The position numbers and the translations under genes are program-made. The notes under the pieces were generated by a model. It was not told where the DNA came from, made no database searches, and saw only the letters and a list, made by a program, of their open reading frames with translations. Source: Mycolicibacterium sp. BiH015 (GTDB taxonomy: Bacteria > Actinomycetota > Actinomycetes > Mycobacteriales > Mycobacteriaceae). Taken from it: a DNA stretch of 64,000 nt. The stretch's first letter is position 1; each line of letters opens with the position of its first letter. The stretch covers positions 92,748 to 156,747 of the forward strand of contig NZ_JAQGCZ010000014.1 of the NCBI RefSeq assembly GCF_027706845.1, given 5' to 3'. Of this stretch, positions 47,023 to 55,485 are shown piece by piece.

Positions 47023-47588
47023 GCCTGCACCAGTCAGCGGTGGAGGTGCTCACCGAGTGGAATGCGCTTGATCCCGAGCAAGATTCGCTGCGCCACGCGT
47101 ACCTGGCCTTCCTCGCCGCCCGCGAGGACGCCTGCCTGCGGGCATGCGTCCCGGGCCACCTCACGGGCTCGGCGTTGGTGCTCGACCACACCGGCACGCA
47201 GGCGCTGCTGACGCTGCATCCGCGATTCGGGCGCTGGCTGCAACTCGGCGGTCACTGCGAGCCCGAGGACGAGACGATCATTGCGGCGGCCTTGCGCGAG
47301 GCGACCGAGGAGTCAGGTATCGAAGGCCTGACCATTGCCCCGGAACCGGCTGCGCTGCATGTGCATCCGGTGACCTGCTCGCTGGGCGTGCCCACGCGTC
47401 ATCTCGACGTGCAGTTCGTTGTGCATGCTCCGGAGGGCGCGCAGATCGTGCGCAGCGACGAGTCGCTGGAACTGCGGTGGTGGCCGTTGGACCGTCTGCC
47501 CGACGATCTCGACTTCGGGCTCTCCCAACTGGCCGCAGCCGCAGCCGCCCGCCGCCTCGCAACCCTGCCGCCTACTGCCGCGGAATAG
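47019..47588 (+). CDS. Nudix hydrolase
   Basis: A 189-residue Nudix hydrolase. The box reads GGHCEPEDETIIAAALREATEESG (77-100), one residue longer than the classical GX5E spacing between Gly and the first acidic residue, with REATEESG intact. N-terminal and C-terminal segments (HLDVQFVVHAPEG, ELRWWPLDRLPDD) fit the ADP-ribose/NADH diphosphatase-like class. GTG 47019 overlaps the fbiB stop (GTGA). Its own stop codon TAG (47586-47588) lies inside the 60-bp repeat R2. In M. tuberculosis the site after fbiB carries the DNA methylase mamA (Rv3263), as I recall. Confidence 0.92.
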   Translation: MSLHQSAVEVLTEWNALDPEQDSLRHAYLAFLAAREDACLRACVPGHLTGSALVLDHTGTQALLTLHPRFGRWLQLGGHCEPEDETIIAAALREATEESGIEGLTIAPEPAALHVHPVTCSLGVPTRHLDVQFVVHAPEGAQIVRSDESLELRWWPLDRLPDDLDFGLSQLAAAAAARRLATLPPTAAE

Positions 47589-47637
47589 CATTCCTGGCTG
47601 TTGAATCCGAGTTATCCACAGCCCTGAGTTCTCACTC
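47578..47637 (+). repeat. Dispersed 60-bp repeat, copy R2
   Basis: Starts CCGCGGAATAGCATTCCTGG within the last codons of the Nudix gene and ends TTCTCACTC; 50 of 60 positions match R1. Inner arms GGCTGTT and CACAGCC can pair. It is inverted relative to R3, and the pair flanks the DUF559 gene. Confidence 0.85.
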
Positions 47638-47673
47638 GCGGTGGGCGCGGCTTCGCGGTGCATGCTCATCGAT

Positions 47674-48543
47674 ATGGGGAAGGTAATCGTCGGCTCGGAG
47701 GCAATACGGTCAGGGGCGGTGACCAGAGGCCAGCTGCGATGGAACTACCGCTCGATATTTCCCGACGTGTATGTCCGCAAAGACCTCGAAGTCACTGTCG
47801 CCGTACGCAGCAGAGGTGCCTATTTCTGGTCCAGGCGCCGAGGGGTGATCACCGGTCGCGCTGCGGCTGCGCTCCACGGTGCCCGATGGATAGCTGACAC
47901 CGTGCCCGTCGAAGTCATTTGGGCGAACAATCACTCGCCCACCGGCATCGTCAGCCGCCGGGAACCTATCGCGCCCGGTGAAATCACCTGGCACCGAGGC
48001 ATACCCATCGCTAACCCCGCCCGCGCCGCGCTGAACATCGGACGCCACCTTCCTCGTGATGAAGCGGTCGCGCACCTCGACGCGCTCGCTCGTGCCACCG
48101 GAGTCCAGGCAGCCGACATCCTCGAGCTTGCTCAGCGGTATAAGGGCAGCAGGGGCGTGCGACGGTGTCGCGGAGCGGTCGAGCTGATGGATGCGGGAGC
48201 GGAGTCGCCGCAGGAGAGCCGGCTGCGCCTCATCCTTATCGACCAGGGCTTCCCGCGTCCGCAGACTCAGATACCTGTAGTCGACGCAGACGATTACGTG
48301 TTCGCCAGACTCGATATGGGCTGGCAAGACTTGAAGATCGCGGTCGAATACGACGGAGAACATCACCGCACTGATGACACGCAGTATCGCAAAGACGCCC
48401 GGCGTATACGAGGTATCACCGCGATGGGTTGGATCGTCATCCGAGTCATGAAGGGTGACCGAGCGCGTGAAATTGCGGCATGGGTACGGGGAGCCATCGC
48501 GCAACGCGAGCGAGAAGCCATGGCTGTGAAGATGTCGGCTTGA
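47674..48543 (+). CDS. DUF559 (PD-(D/E)xK-like) protein with AbiEi-like N-terminus
   Basis: A 289-residue protein of a family expanded in mycobacteria. The N-terminal half has the winged-helix/AbiEi-like arrangement (SEAIRSGAVTRGQLRWNYRSIFPDVYV, then GVITGRAAAALHGARW). The C-terminal half is a Vsr/DUF559 endonuclease-like fold with RLRLILIDQGFPRPQTQIPV, DYVFARLDMGWQDLKIAVEYDGEHHR and GWIVIRV. Nuclease function is inferred, not shown. ATG 47674 gives MGKVIVGSEAI; ATG 47662 is possible. It is flanked by inverted copies of the 60-bp repeat, and its last 12 codons lie within R3, pointing to a cassette that arrived with or between repeats. Confidence 0.82.
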   Translation: MGKVIVGSEAIRSGAVTRGQLRWNYRSIFPDVYVRKDLEVTVAVRSRGAYFWSRRRGVITGRAAAALHGARWIADTVPVEVIWANNHSPTGIVSRREPIAPGEITWHRGIPIANPARAALNIGRHLPRDEAVAHLDALARATGVQAADILELAQRYKGSRGVRRCRGAVELMDAGAESPQESRLRLILIDQGFPRPQTQIPVVDADDYVFARLDMGWQDLKIAVEYDGEHHRTDDTQYRKDARRIRGITAMGWIVIRVMKGDRAREIAAWVRGAIAQREREAMAVKMSA

Positions 48544-48567
48544 ACAGCCAGGAATGCTATTCCGCGG
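48508..48567 (-). repeat. Dispersed 60-bp repeat, copy R3
   Basis: On the minus strand it starts CCGCGGAATAGCATTCCTGG and runs to CTTCTCGCTC. It begins 4 nt after the manB stop and supplies the C-terminal codons of the opposite-strand DUF559 gene. It is gap-free against R1 and R2. Confidence 0.85.
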
Positions 48568-48571
48568 GCAA

Positions 48572-49651
48572 TCAAAGGTCCGTCGAGAACCTGATGCCGC
48601 CGTCGGGGATCGTGATGCCCGGCCACACCCGCGCGCCGCGCAGCAGCTCGCACCGCGCGCCGATGTCGGCGCCGTCGCCGATCACGCCGTCGCGGATCAA
48701 CGCCCGCGGACCGATATGCGCACCGAAGCCGATGATCGAGCGCTCGATCACCGCTCCCGCACCGATTTTCACACCGTCGAAGATCACCGCGCCGTCGAGA
48801 CGGGCACCGCCGGCGACCTCGGCGCCGCGACCGACAACCGTGCCGCCGATCAGCAGTGCGCCGGGCGCCACGGAAGCGCCGTCGTGCACGAGCTTTTCGC
48901 CGCGCTGATGCGTCAGCGCGGGCGAGGGCGCGATGCCGCGCACCAAATCCGCCGACCCGCGCACGAAGTCCTCGGGGGTTCCCATGTCGCGCCAGTACGT
49001 GGCGTCGACGTAGCCGCACACGCGTTTGCCCTCAGACAGTAGCCCCGGGAAGATCTCGCGTTCCACCGACAGCGCGCGGCCCTTCGGAATCTCGTCGATC
49101 ACCGCACGTTTGAAGACATAGCAGCCGGCGTTGATCTGGTCGGTGGGCGGGTCCTGCGTCTTCTCCAGGAAGGCCGTCACCACTCCGTCGGAATCCGTTG
49201 GCACACAGCCGAATGCGCGTGGATCGCCGACACGCACGAGGTGCAGCGTGACGTCGGCGCCGCTGTTGCCGTGCGATTCGAGCAGTGCGCCCAGATCGCA
49301 CCCCGACAGCACGTCGCCGTTGAAAACCACTGCGGTGTCGTGGCGCAACTTCGACGCGACGTTTGCGATGCCACCGCCGGTGCCCAGTGGCTCGTCCTCG
49401 ACGACGTAGTCGATCTGCAAGCCCAGTTTGGAGCCGTCACCGAATTCCTGCTCGAACACCGCCGCCTTGTAGGAGGTGCCCATCACCACGTGCTCGATGC
49501 CGGCATCGGCGATGCGCGACAGCAGGTGGGTCAGGAACGGCAGCCCGGCCGTGGGAAGCATCGGTTTGGGGGCAGACAGCGTCAGGGGGCGTAGTCGCGT
49601 GCCCATCCCACCGACGAGAACGACAGCATCGACTTCGCCTGGATTGACCAT
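48572..49651 (-). CDS. manB: Mannose-1-phosphate guanylyltransferase (GDP-mannose pyrophosphorylase)
   Basis: Makes GDP-mannose from mannose 1-phosphate and GTP. It is 359 aa, with an N-terminal nucleotidyltransferase domain (VDAVVLVGGMGTRLRPLTLSAPKPMLP, signature GGxGTRLRPLT, and FNGDVLSG) and a C-terminal left-handed beta-helix of hexapeptide repeats (ALLIGGTVVGRGAEVAGGARLDGAVIFDGVKIGAGAVIERSIIGFGAHIG). The gene is called manB in M. tuberculosis (Rv3264c) and overlaps wbbL by one base. With manA and pmmA it completes the GDP-mannose pathway in this window. Confidence 0.95.
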   Translation of the reverse strand: MVNPGEVDAVVLVGGMGTRLRPLTLSAPKPMLPTAGLPFLTHLLSRIADAGIEHVVMGTSYKAAVFEQEFGDGSKLGLQIDYVVEDEPLGTGGGIANVASKLRHDTAVVFNGDVLSGCDLGALLESHGNSGADVTLHLVRVGDPRAFGCVPTDSDGVVTAFLEKTQDPPTDQINAGCYVFKRAVIDEIPKGRALSVEREIFPGLLSEGKRVCGYVDATYWRDMGTPEDFVRGSADLVRGIAPSPALTHQRGEKLVHDGASVAPGALLIGGTVVGRGAEVAGGARLDGAVIFDGVKIGAGAVIERSIIGFGAHIGPRALIRDGVIGDGADIGARCELLRGARVWPGITIPDGGIRFSTDL

Positions 49652-50529
49652 CAGCCCCGCCCTTTCGCCCGCTTCCTACGTGAATTCCGGACGACGAGAT
49701 TGGCCCGTGCCCCCAGTGCCCCCCGGAACGCCAAGCGTAGCGGCGCCTGCCACCACTTCGGGTACCGATCGGCGAGAAAAGTGTACGTGCTGACGTGGTG
49801 GGCAGCGAGGTTGCGGGCTGGATCGCGACCGGTGGCGTGCCCCTTCGCGTGCAAAACCTCCGCCGAGGGCACGTATACGTTCTGCCATCCGGCTCTGCCG
49901 AGCCGATCTCCCAGGTCGACGTCTTCCATATACATGAAGTAACGCTCGTCGAATCCCGCGATGTCGGAGTAGGCCGATCCGCGCAGCAACAGGCAGGATC
50001 CGGATAGCCAGCCGACGACGCGTTCGCTGGGGTCGGTGCGCTCCTGGCGGTAGGCCGCCGTCCACGGATTGGACTTCCACACCGGTCCGACGACGGCGTG
50101 CATGCCGCCGCGAACGATCGACGGCAGGTGCCGAGCGGACGGGTAGATCGTGCCGTCGGGGTCGCGGATCAGCGGTCCCAGTGAGCCTGCGCGTGGCCAC
50201 CGCGCCGCGGCCTCCACGAGGAGATCGATGCTGCGGGGACCCCATTGGACGTCGGGGTTGGCGACGACGAAGAAGTCTTCGGAACCCAACCCGTATTCCG
50301 AGACCGCGCGGTTGACGGCGGTGCCGTATCCGAGGTTGCCGCCGGTGCGGAACAGTGTGGCGTTCGGGTAACGCTCGGCGGCTTCTTCGGGTGCGCCGTC
50401 GGTCGAACCGTTGTCGGCCATGATGACGGTCACCGGTCGGTCGGTCGCGTGCGCCAGTGTGGCGAGGAACCGATCCAGGTGCGGCCCCGGCGAGTACGTC
50501 ACCGTCACGACAAACAGTTCGTCGCTCAC
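49651..50529 (-). CDS. wbbL: Rhamnosyltransferase WbbL
   Basis: Transfers rhamnose from dTDP-rhamnose to decaprenyl-PP-GlcNAc, building the disaccharide linker between peptidoglycan and arabinogalactan. The 292-residue GT2 enzyme has VVTVTYSPGP, ADNGSTDGAPEEA, NLGYGTAVNRAV, and the DxD-like ANPDVQWG, followed by FDERYFMYMEDVDLGDRLGRAGW. The start at 50529 is ATG/GTG-type, just after rmlD with a 31-nt gap. It lies in the order rmlD-wbbL-manB, as in M. tuberculosis. Confidence 0.95.
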   Translation of the reverse strand: MSDELFVVTVTYSPGPHLDRFLATLAHATDRPVTVIMADNGSTDGAPEEAAERYPNATLFRTGGNLGYGTAVNRAVSEYGLGSEDFFVVANPDVQWGPRSIDLLVEAAARWPRAGSLGPLIRDPDGTIYPSARHLPSIVRGGMHAVVGPVWKSNPWTAAYRQERTDPSERVVGWLSGSCLLLRGSAYSDIAGFDERYFMYMEDVDLGDRLGRAGWQNVYVPSAEVLHAKGHATGRDPARNLAAHHVSTYTFLADRYPKWWQAPLRLAFRGALGARANLVVRNSRRKRAKGRG

Positions 50530-50560
50530 GTAGGCATCACCGTCACGGCGTAGAGAGTAA

Positions 50561-51421
50561 CTACCCGCGTGCTGTGGCGAGCGCCTCAGCCAAGGCTTCG
50601 CGCCATGGACGCAACGGCGTCAGGCCCGCGGCCGCCGATTTGACCGACGACAGCACCGAATAGGACGGGCGCGGCGCGGGGCGCGGATGTTTGTCGCTGC
50701 CGACGGGACGTACCCGGTCGGGGTCTTCTCCGAGCTCGGCGAAGATTGCCTGGGCCTGCTCGAAGCGGCTCGCGCCGCCTTCGTTGGCCGCGTGCAGCAC
50801 CGGTCCACGGACCGACCCGTCGGCAATCTGTAGCAGCGCGCCGCACAGGTCGCGGACATAGGTCGGGGTGCCGATCTGGTCGGCGACCACCTCGACGTTG
50901 CCGGTCTCCGATGCGGCACGCCGCATCGCCGCGGCGAAGTCGGAGCCGTCGGCGCCCTCGTAGATCCAGGCGGTGCGCACGACGTAGGCGTCGGGCATCA
51001 CGGCCAACACCGCCAGTTCGCCGGCGAGCTTCGTGCGCCCGTACACCGACAGCGGCGCGGTCGGATCGTCGATTTCATATGGGTGGGGTTCGCCGTCGAA
51101 GACTCCGTTGAAGACGTAGTCGGTGGAGATATGGATCAGCGAGGCGCCGGCGCGGACGCAGGCCTTCGCGACGTTCTCCGCGCCGGTGACGTTGACGGCG
51201 TGGGCGCGGTCGGGCTCGGCCTCGGCGGCGTCGACCTTGGTGAAGGCGGCGCAGTTGACGACGACGTCGCCGGCGGAAAGCTCAGGCCCGGCCGCCGGAT
51301 CGGTGATGTCCCACTCCGACGATGTGAGCGCCACCACGTCCCGTCCGGCGGCATGCGCCTGACCTGCCAACACGCGCCCGACCAGCCCGCCGGCGCCGGA
51401 AATCACGATTCGGACGCTCAC
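50561..51421 (-). CDS. rmlD: dTDP-4-dehydrorhamnose reductase
   Basis: Final step of dTDP-L-rhamnose synthesis, using NAD(P)H. It is a 286-residue short-chain reductase: GAGGLVGRVLAG at the N-terminus, TSSEWDITDP, NCAAFTKVDAAEAEPD, HISTDYVFNG and the YxxxK pair in VYGRTKLAGE. A C-terminal tail with RPSYSVLSSVK matches RmlD. GTG 51421 is chosen; the much longer frame upstream is a shadow of the LCP gene. It feeds wbbL immediately downstream and is divergent from the LCP gene with 66 nt between starts. Confidence 0.95.
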   Translation of the reverse strand: MSVRIVISGAGGLVGRVLAGQAHAAGRDVVALTSSEWDITDPAAGPELSAGDVVVNCAAFTKVDAAEAEPDRAHAVNVTGAENVAKACVRAGASLIHISTDYVFNGVFDGEPHPYEIDDPTAPLSVYGRTKLAGELAVLAVMPDAYVVRTAWIYEGADGSDFAAAMRRAASETGNVEVVADQIGTPTYVRDLCGALLQIADGSVRGPVLHAANEGGASRFEQAQAIFAELGEDPDRVRPVGSDKHPRPAPRPSYSVLSSVKSAAAGLTPLRPWREALAEALATARG

Positions 51422-51487
51422 ATAACGAGTTTGGCACGCCGGTCCGGGCTCCTCGGATTGCGGGCCGGTCGCAAGTAGCCTGGGCAA

Positions 51488-52969
51488 ATGCCTGCTGCTC
51501 ACGTGATCCGCGCTGTCTCCATGGCGTTGGCAGTGGCCGTCGTCATCGGCACCGGTGTGGCGTGGGGCAAGATCCGCTCGTTCGAAGCCGGCATCAATCA
51601 CATCAACCCGATCGCTCTCGGGGGCGGCGGCGAGGACGGCGCGATCGACATCCTGCTGGTCGGCGCCGACAGTCGCACCGATGCGCACGGCAACCCGCTG
51701 ACCGACGAGGAGCGCGCGATGCTGCGCGCCGGCGACGAGGTGTCCACCAACACCGACACGATCATCTTGATCCGCATCCCGAACAACGGGAGGTCGGCCA
51801 CCGCCATCTCGATCCCCCGCGACTCCTACGTCGAGGCGCCGGGCATCGGGAAGATGAAGATCAACGGCGTGTACGGCTCGGTGCATCTCGAGGAGATGAA
51901 GGAGCTCGTCGAACAACAGGGTGTCGACCCGGCGGAGGCGGAGCCGGAGGCGCAGGCGGCCGGTCGCGAAGAGCTGATCAAGACGGTCGCCAACCTGACC
52001 GGTGTCACCGTCGATCATTACGCCGAGATCGGGCTGCTCGGCTTCGCGTTGATCACCGACGCCCTGGGCGGCGTCAACGTCTGCCTCAATAATCCTGTCT
52101 ACGAACCACTTTCGGGCGCCGATTTCCCGGCCGGCTGGCAGAAGCTGAACGGTGCACAGGCGTTGAGCTTCGTGCGTCAGCGTCACGACCTGCCGCGCGG
52201 CGACCTCGATCGCGTGACGCGTCAGCAGGCGGTGATGGCATCGATGGCGCACGAGGTGATCTCCAGCAAGACGCTGTCGAGCCCCACCACGCTGGGCAAT
52301 CTCGAAGCGGCGGTGCAGCGTTCGGTGGTGCTCTCCGAGGGCTGGGACATCATGGATTTCGTCGAGCAGCTGCAGAAGCTGGCGGCGGGCAACGTCGCAT
52401 TCGCGACCATCCCGATCCTGGAAGAGGCGGGCTGGAGTGACGACGGGATGCAGAGCGTGGTGCGCGTCGACCCGACCGAGGTCAAGGACTGGGTGACGAG
52501 CCTGCTGCACGACCAGGACGAGGGTAAGACCGAGGAGCTGACGTACAGCAACGACAAGACCACGGTCGAGGTCATCAACGACAGCGATGTCAACGGTTTG
52601 GCCGCCGCAGTGGCACATGTGTTGACGGGCAAGGGTTTCGCGCAGGGCAACGTCGGCAACAACGAAGGCCCTAAGGTGACCAGCAGCCAGGTCCAGGCCG
52701 CCCGCACCGACGATCTGGGCGCCCAGGCGGTCGCCCTGGAATTGGGCGGACTGCAGGTCGTCGAGAACAAGACGCTGCCCGAGGGCACGGTGCGGGTCGT
52801 GCTGTCCGCGGACTACACGGGTCCGGGCGCCGGCCTGGACGGGACGGACGTGACGCTGATGGGGGCGGACCCGAACACCACCGGCGTCGTGACCGATACG
52901 GGTGAGACGGTGCCTCCGCCGTCACCGATCATCACGGCCGGCTCGAACGACCCCGAGTGCGTCAACTGA
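51488..52969 (+). CDS. lcp1: LytR-CpsA-Psr (LCP) family wall ligase with LytR_C domain
   Basis: LCP proteins attach arabinogalactan to peptidoglycan outside the membrane. It is 493 aa, with a single N-terminal transmembrane helix (MALAVAVVIGTGVAW), then the LCP domain: ILLVGADSRTD, NTDTIILIRIP, SIPRDSYVEAPGIGKMKING, and FVRQRHDLPRGDLDRVTRQQ with the conserved Asp/Arg residues. A C-terminal LytR_C domain (TVEVINDSDVNGLAAAVAHVL) follows. The counterpart is Rv3267. Position beside rmlD-wbbL-manB fits its job. Confidence 0.95.
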   Translation: MPAAHVIRAVSMALAVAVVIGTGVAWGKIRSFEAGINHINPIALGGGGEDGAIDILLVGADSRTDAHGNPLTDEERAMLRAGDEVSTNTDTIILIRIPNNGRSATAISIPRDSYVEAPGIGKMKINGVYGSVHLEEMKELVEQQGVDPAEAEPEAQAAGREELIKTVANLTGVTVDHYAEIGLLGFALITDALGGVNVCLNNPVYEPLSGADFPAGWQKLNGAQALSFVRQRHDLPRGDLDRVTRQQAVMASMAHEVISSKTLSSPTTLGNLEAAVQRSVVLSEGWDIMDFVEQLQKLAAGNVAFATIPILEEAGWSDDGMQSVVRVDPTEVKDWVTSLLHDQDEGKTEELTYSNDKTTVEVINDSDVNGLAAAVAHVLTGKGFAQGNVGNNEGPKVTSSQVQAARTDDLGAQAVALELGGLQVVENKTLPEGTVRVVLSADYTGPGAGLDGTDVTLMGADPNTTGVVTDTGETVPPPSPIITAGSNDPECVN

Positions 52970-52970
52970 C

Positions 52971-53681
52971 GTGACGAACGTCAGCTCCGCGATCCTGGAT
53001 CCGCTGATGGCCACCAATCCGGCCGGACCGCGCATCACCTACTACGACGACGCCACCGGCGAGCGCATCGAGTTGTCGACGGCGACCTTGGCGAACTGGG
53101 CAGCCAAGACCGGAAACCTGTTGCGCGACGAACTGGGTGCCACGCCGGCAAGCCGCGTGGCGGTCTTGCTGCCCGCGCATTGGCAGACGGTTGCGGTCCT
53201 GTTCGGCATCTGGTGGATCGGCGCCGAGGTGGTGTTCGGCGGAGAGGCCGACATCGCGTTGTGCACGGCCGAGCGTCTCGACGACGCGGACGCCGCGGTC
53301 GGTATGGGTGAGATCGCCGTGCTGTCGCTGGATCCGTTCGGCAAGCCGGTCCCCGACCTCGCGGTGGGGCTGACGGACTATGCGACGGCCGTGCGGGTGC
53401 ACGGCGACCAGATCGTGCCGGAGCGTCAGCCGGGTCCCGCACTGGAGGGCCGATCGGCGGACGACGTCCTCGCCGCGGCGCGGGCGTCTGCCGAGAATCA
53501 GGGCATCACCGGCGCGGATCGCGTGATGTCGTCGGCACCGTGGGACAGCGCCGACGACGTGATCGAACGGCTCCTCGCGCTGTACGTTGTCGGCGCGTCC
53601 TTGGTGCAGGTGGCAAATCCTGACCCCGCCTTGGTCGAGCGTAGGCGCGAGAGCGAGAAATTGACGCGCACGGCACTGTGA
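52971..53681 (+). CDS. TIGR03089 family protein
   Basis: A 236-residue protein of the TIGR03089 family, which resembles the N-terminal part of AMP-forming acyl-CoA synthetases but is too short to be active. The relevant segments are ERIELSTATLANWAAKTGNLLRDELGATPASRVAVLLPAHWQTVAVLFGIWWIGAEVVFGG. GTG 52971 lies one base after the LCP stop, suggesting co-translation. The counterpart is Rv3268. No catalytic A-motifs are present, and the function is unknown. Confidence 0.85.
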   Translation: MTNVSSAILDPLMATNPAGPRITYYDDATGERIELSTATLANWAAKTGNLLRDELGATPASRVAVLLPAHWQTVAVLFGIWWIGAEVVFGGEADIALCTAERLDDADAAVGMGEIAVLSLDPFGKPVPDLAVGLTDYATAVRVHGDQIVPERQPGPALEGRSADDVLAAARASAENQGITGADRVMSSAPWDSADDVIERLLALYVVGASLVQVANPDPALVERRRESEKLTRTAL

Positions 53682-53792
53682 CCAGATCGTTTCCGTGGTC
53701 ACACGCTGTTCTAAGGATTATCGCGCAGACTGCTACCTACGGGTAACTGCCCGTTTGGCGAAGTCGGGTCGGGGTGCAAGGAGGGTCCGCGA

Positions 53793-54101
53793 ATGACCGT
53801 AGTCATCGCGATCGCACTCACCGCTGGTTTGTGGGCACTGCACCTTCGTGTACGTCGGCACGCGGGGTGGACGACCTGTGCGGCGGGCCGGACCTACATC
53901 CTGTCGGCGTATCCGCTTGCGGCCATCGCGGCGTATTGGTTGGCCGCGAGCGACTGGGTGCTCGGCTCGACGTTGTCGCTGGCAGCGGCAGCAGCGTTCG
54001 CTGCTGGATCGAGCGCGCTGAAGCGCGTGGCCGCCGACCATGCCAGGCTCGCTGCCCAATGGGAGACCATCGAACCCGCCACCGGCAGCCTTCAGGTTTA
54101 G
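53793..54101 (+). CDS. Small membrane protein, first of a tandem pair
   Basis: A 102-residue protein with three hydrophobic stretches (VIAIALTAGLWALHLRV, PLAAIAAYWLAAS and STLSLAAAAAFAAGSS). Between the first two sits RRHAGWTTCAAGRTYIL, a pattern repeated in the next gene. Its function is unknown; no family recognised. ATG 53793 has AAGGAGGG about 10 nt upstream (53779-53786). It is an insertion relative to the M. tuberculosis order and appears paralogous to the gene at 54349. Confidence 0.75.
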   Translation: MTVVIAIALTAGLWALHLRVRRHAGWTTCAAGRTYILSAYPLAAIAAYWLAASDWVLGSTLSLAAAAAFAAGSSALKRVAADHARLAAQWETIEPATGSLQV

Positions 54102-54311
54102 ATCACAAACGTCACATCAGTCCCGCAAGACAAAAAGCGACACGAATGTGACGCTTTAGCGAACGATTCTCGGCGAAAACTCCGAACACACGCATAGCTC
54201 GATATTGACGATTTTGTCGCCGTGACCTTATCGTTTATCCACCAGGCCGTTCTTGTCGTCACTGCACGCTTTCGTTCTTGTGTCAGGTGGCTCCAGTTCT
54301 GGCAAAGCACA

Positions 54312-54328
54312 GCCCCCGAACCGGGGGC
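54312..54328 (+). terminator. Compact GC hairpin before the second small membrane gene
   Basis: GCCCCCG (54312-54318) and CGGGGGC (54322-54328) make a perfect 7-bp stem with a 3-nt loop, 21 nt before the ATG at 54349. It could be a terminator of the upstream transcript or a leader hairpin limiting translation. Bases 54102-54311 hold nothing else I recognise. Confidence 0.5.
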
Positions 54329-54348
54329 CTGTACCCAAAGGGCCGTCA

Positions 54349-54678
54349 ATGGGGTCGACCTTCCTCGCCGTGGTGATCGTCGCCGCGCTCGGCGCGTGGC
54401 ATACGCGTAACCGTCGGCACCCGGGGTGGCATGCGAGCGATGCCGGCCGCTTCTCCATTTATTGCGGATACTCGCTCGTGGCGATTGCTGCGTACTGGCT
54501 TTACTCCGCACCACACACCACAACCTGGGAGTGGGCGTTCGGAAACCTGTGGACGCTCGCTGCGATGGTGTCGCTCGTCTGGGGTTTCGAATCCTTGAAC
54601 CGCGCTGCGTTGCGCCTCGCCGAGATCGCGCAGGACATCGAATCGATCGCCCCCACTGAAGCTGCCGCCCGGAACTGA
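54349..54678 (+). CDS. Small membrane protein, second of a tandem pair
   Basis: A 109-residue protein with the same layout as its neighbour: a membrane helix (STFLAVVIVAALGAW), then RNRRHPGWHASDAGRFSIYCGYSLVAIAAYWL, then another helix (LWTLAAMVSLVWGF). The shared core is R-R-H-x-GW-x-x-x-x-AGR followed by a second helix ending AIAAYWL. ATG 54349 is the first in-frame start after the hairpin at 54312-54328. Function unknown. Likely a tandem duplicate in which only the central motif and topology persist. Confidence 0.72.
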   Translation: MGSTFLAVVIVAALGAWHTRNRRHPGWHASDAGRFSIYCGYSLVAIAAYWLYSAPHTTTWEWAFGNLWTLAAMVSLVWGFESLNRAALRLAEIAQDIESIAPTEAAARN

Positions 54679-54693
54679 CCTAACCTCGGCGAC

Positions 54694-55485
54694 GTGCCCT
54701 TACCCAGTCGCCCAGCACTCGACGTCGCCGCTCTACGCGCCGCCATCTCAGGTACCGAGTGGCGTCATCTTGAGGTCGTCGAGGAAACCGGGTCGACGAA
54801 TGCCGACCTCATCGGGCGGGCGGCCGCAGGCGAGGACATCGCGGGAGCTGTGCTGCTCGCCGAGTTCCAGACCGCAGGACGAGGCCGTCACGGCCGCAGC
54901 TGGTCAGCGCCGCCCGGGTCTCAGATCGCGATGTCGGTCGGTGTCGACACCACCGGCATCCCGGCCGCCAGGTGGGGCTGGTTGCCGCTGCTGACCGGCC
55001 TCGCCGTCGCAAGCACCGTGCGCGAGCAGCTCGGGGTCGACGCGGGAGTCAAGTGGCCGAACGACGTTCTTGTCGGGACGGGAAAACTCGCAGGAATCCT
55101 CGCCGAGGTGTCCGCACCGGTCATCGTCGTCGGCCTGGGCCTCAACGTGACCCTGACCGCCGACGAACTCCCCGATCCGAACGCGGTGTCGCTGTCGATG
55201 TTGGGCCACGACACCGATCGGACGGTGCTGGCCGGCTCGCTCCTGCGCGCATTGAGTGAGCGCCTCGCGAGATGGCGGGCCGGCGACGCCGGGCTGGCCG
55301 CGGAGTACCGCAGCGTCAGCACGACCATCGGAACGCGCGTGCGCGCGCTGCTGCCCGGTGACTCCGAAATCGTCGGCTTCGCAACGGATATCGACGAAGC
55401 CGGCCGGCTGCTCATCGACGACGCCGGGACGACGGTGACGGTGTCGGCAGGCGACATCACGCACCTGCGGCCCGCCGAGGCTTAG
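54694..55485 (+). CDS. birA: Biotin--protein ligase (group I)
   Basis: Attaches biotin to acyl-CoA carboxylase carrier domains. It is a 263-residue group I BPL without a DNA-binding domain. The biotinyl-AMP loop appears as TAGRGRHGRSWSAPPGSQ, with ETGSTNADL and the catalytic KWPNDVLVGTGKLAGIL further on, and a C-terminal SH3-like cap (TRVRALLPGDSEIVGFATDIDEAGRLLI). GTG 54694 is the start. It follows the small membrane gene by 15 nt and overlaps the convergent coiled-coil gene by 4 nt. The counterpart is Rv3279c. Confidence 0.94.
   Translation: MPLPSRPALDVAALRAAISGTEWRHLEVVEETGSTNADLIGRAAAGEDIAGAVLLAEFQTAGRGRHGRSWSAPPGSQIAMSVGVDTTGIPAARWGWLPLLTGLAVASTVREQLGVDAGVKWPNDVLVGTGKLAGILAEVSAPVIVVGLGLNVTLTADELPDPNAVSLSMLGHDTDRTVLAGSLLRALSERLARWRAGDAGLAAEYRSVSTTIGTRVRALLPGDSEIVGFATDIDEAGRLLIDDAGTTVTVSAGDITHLRPAEA

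Noticed and set aside
47641..47673. Earlier starts for the DUF559 gene
   Set aside because: The N-terminal residues added (GAASRCMLID) lie partly in and next to the repeat R2 and do not match relatives, which begin near MGKVIVG.
51425..52618. Long minus-strand extension of rmlD across the LCP gene
   Set aside because: The extension is an antisense shadow; the RmlD fold starts at GTG 51421 with the Rossmann motif close behind.
54312..54328. Part of a CRISPR or tRNA element
   Set aside because: It is a single short hairpin without repeats, spacers or cloverleaf arms.
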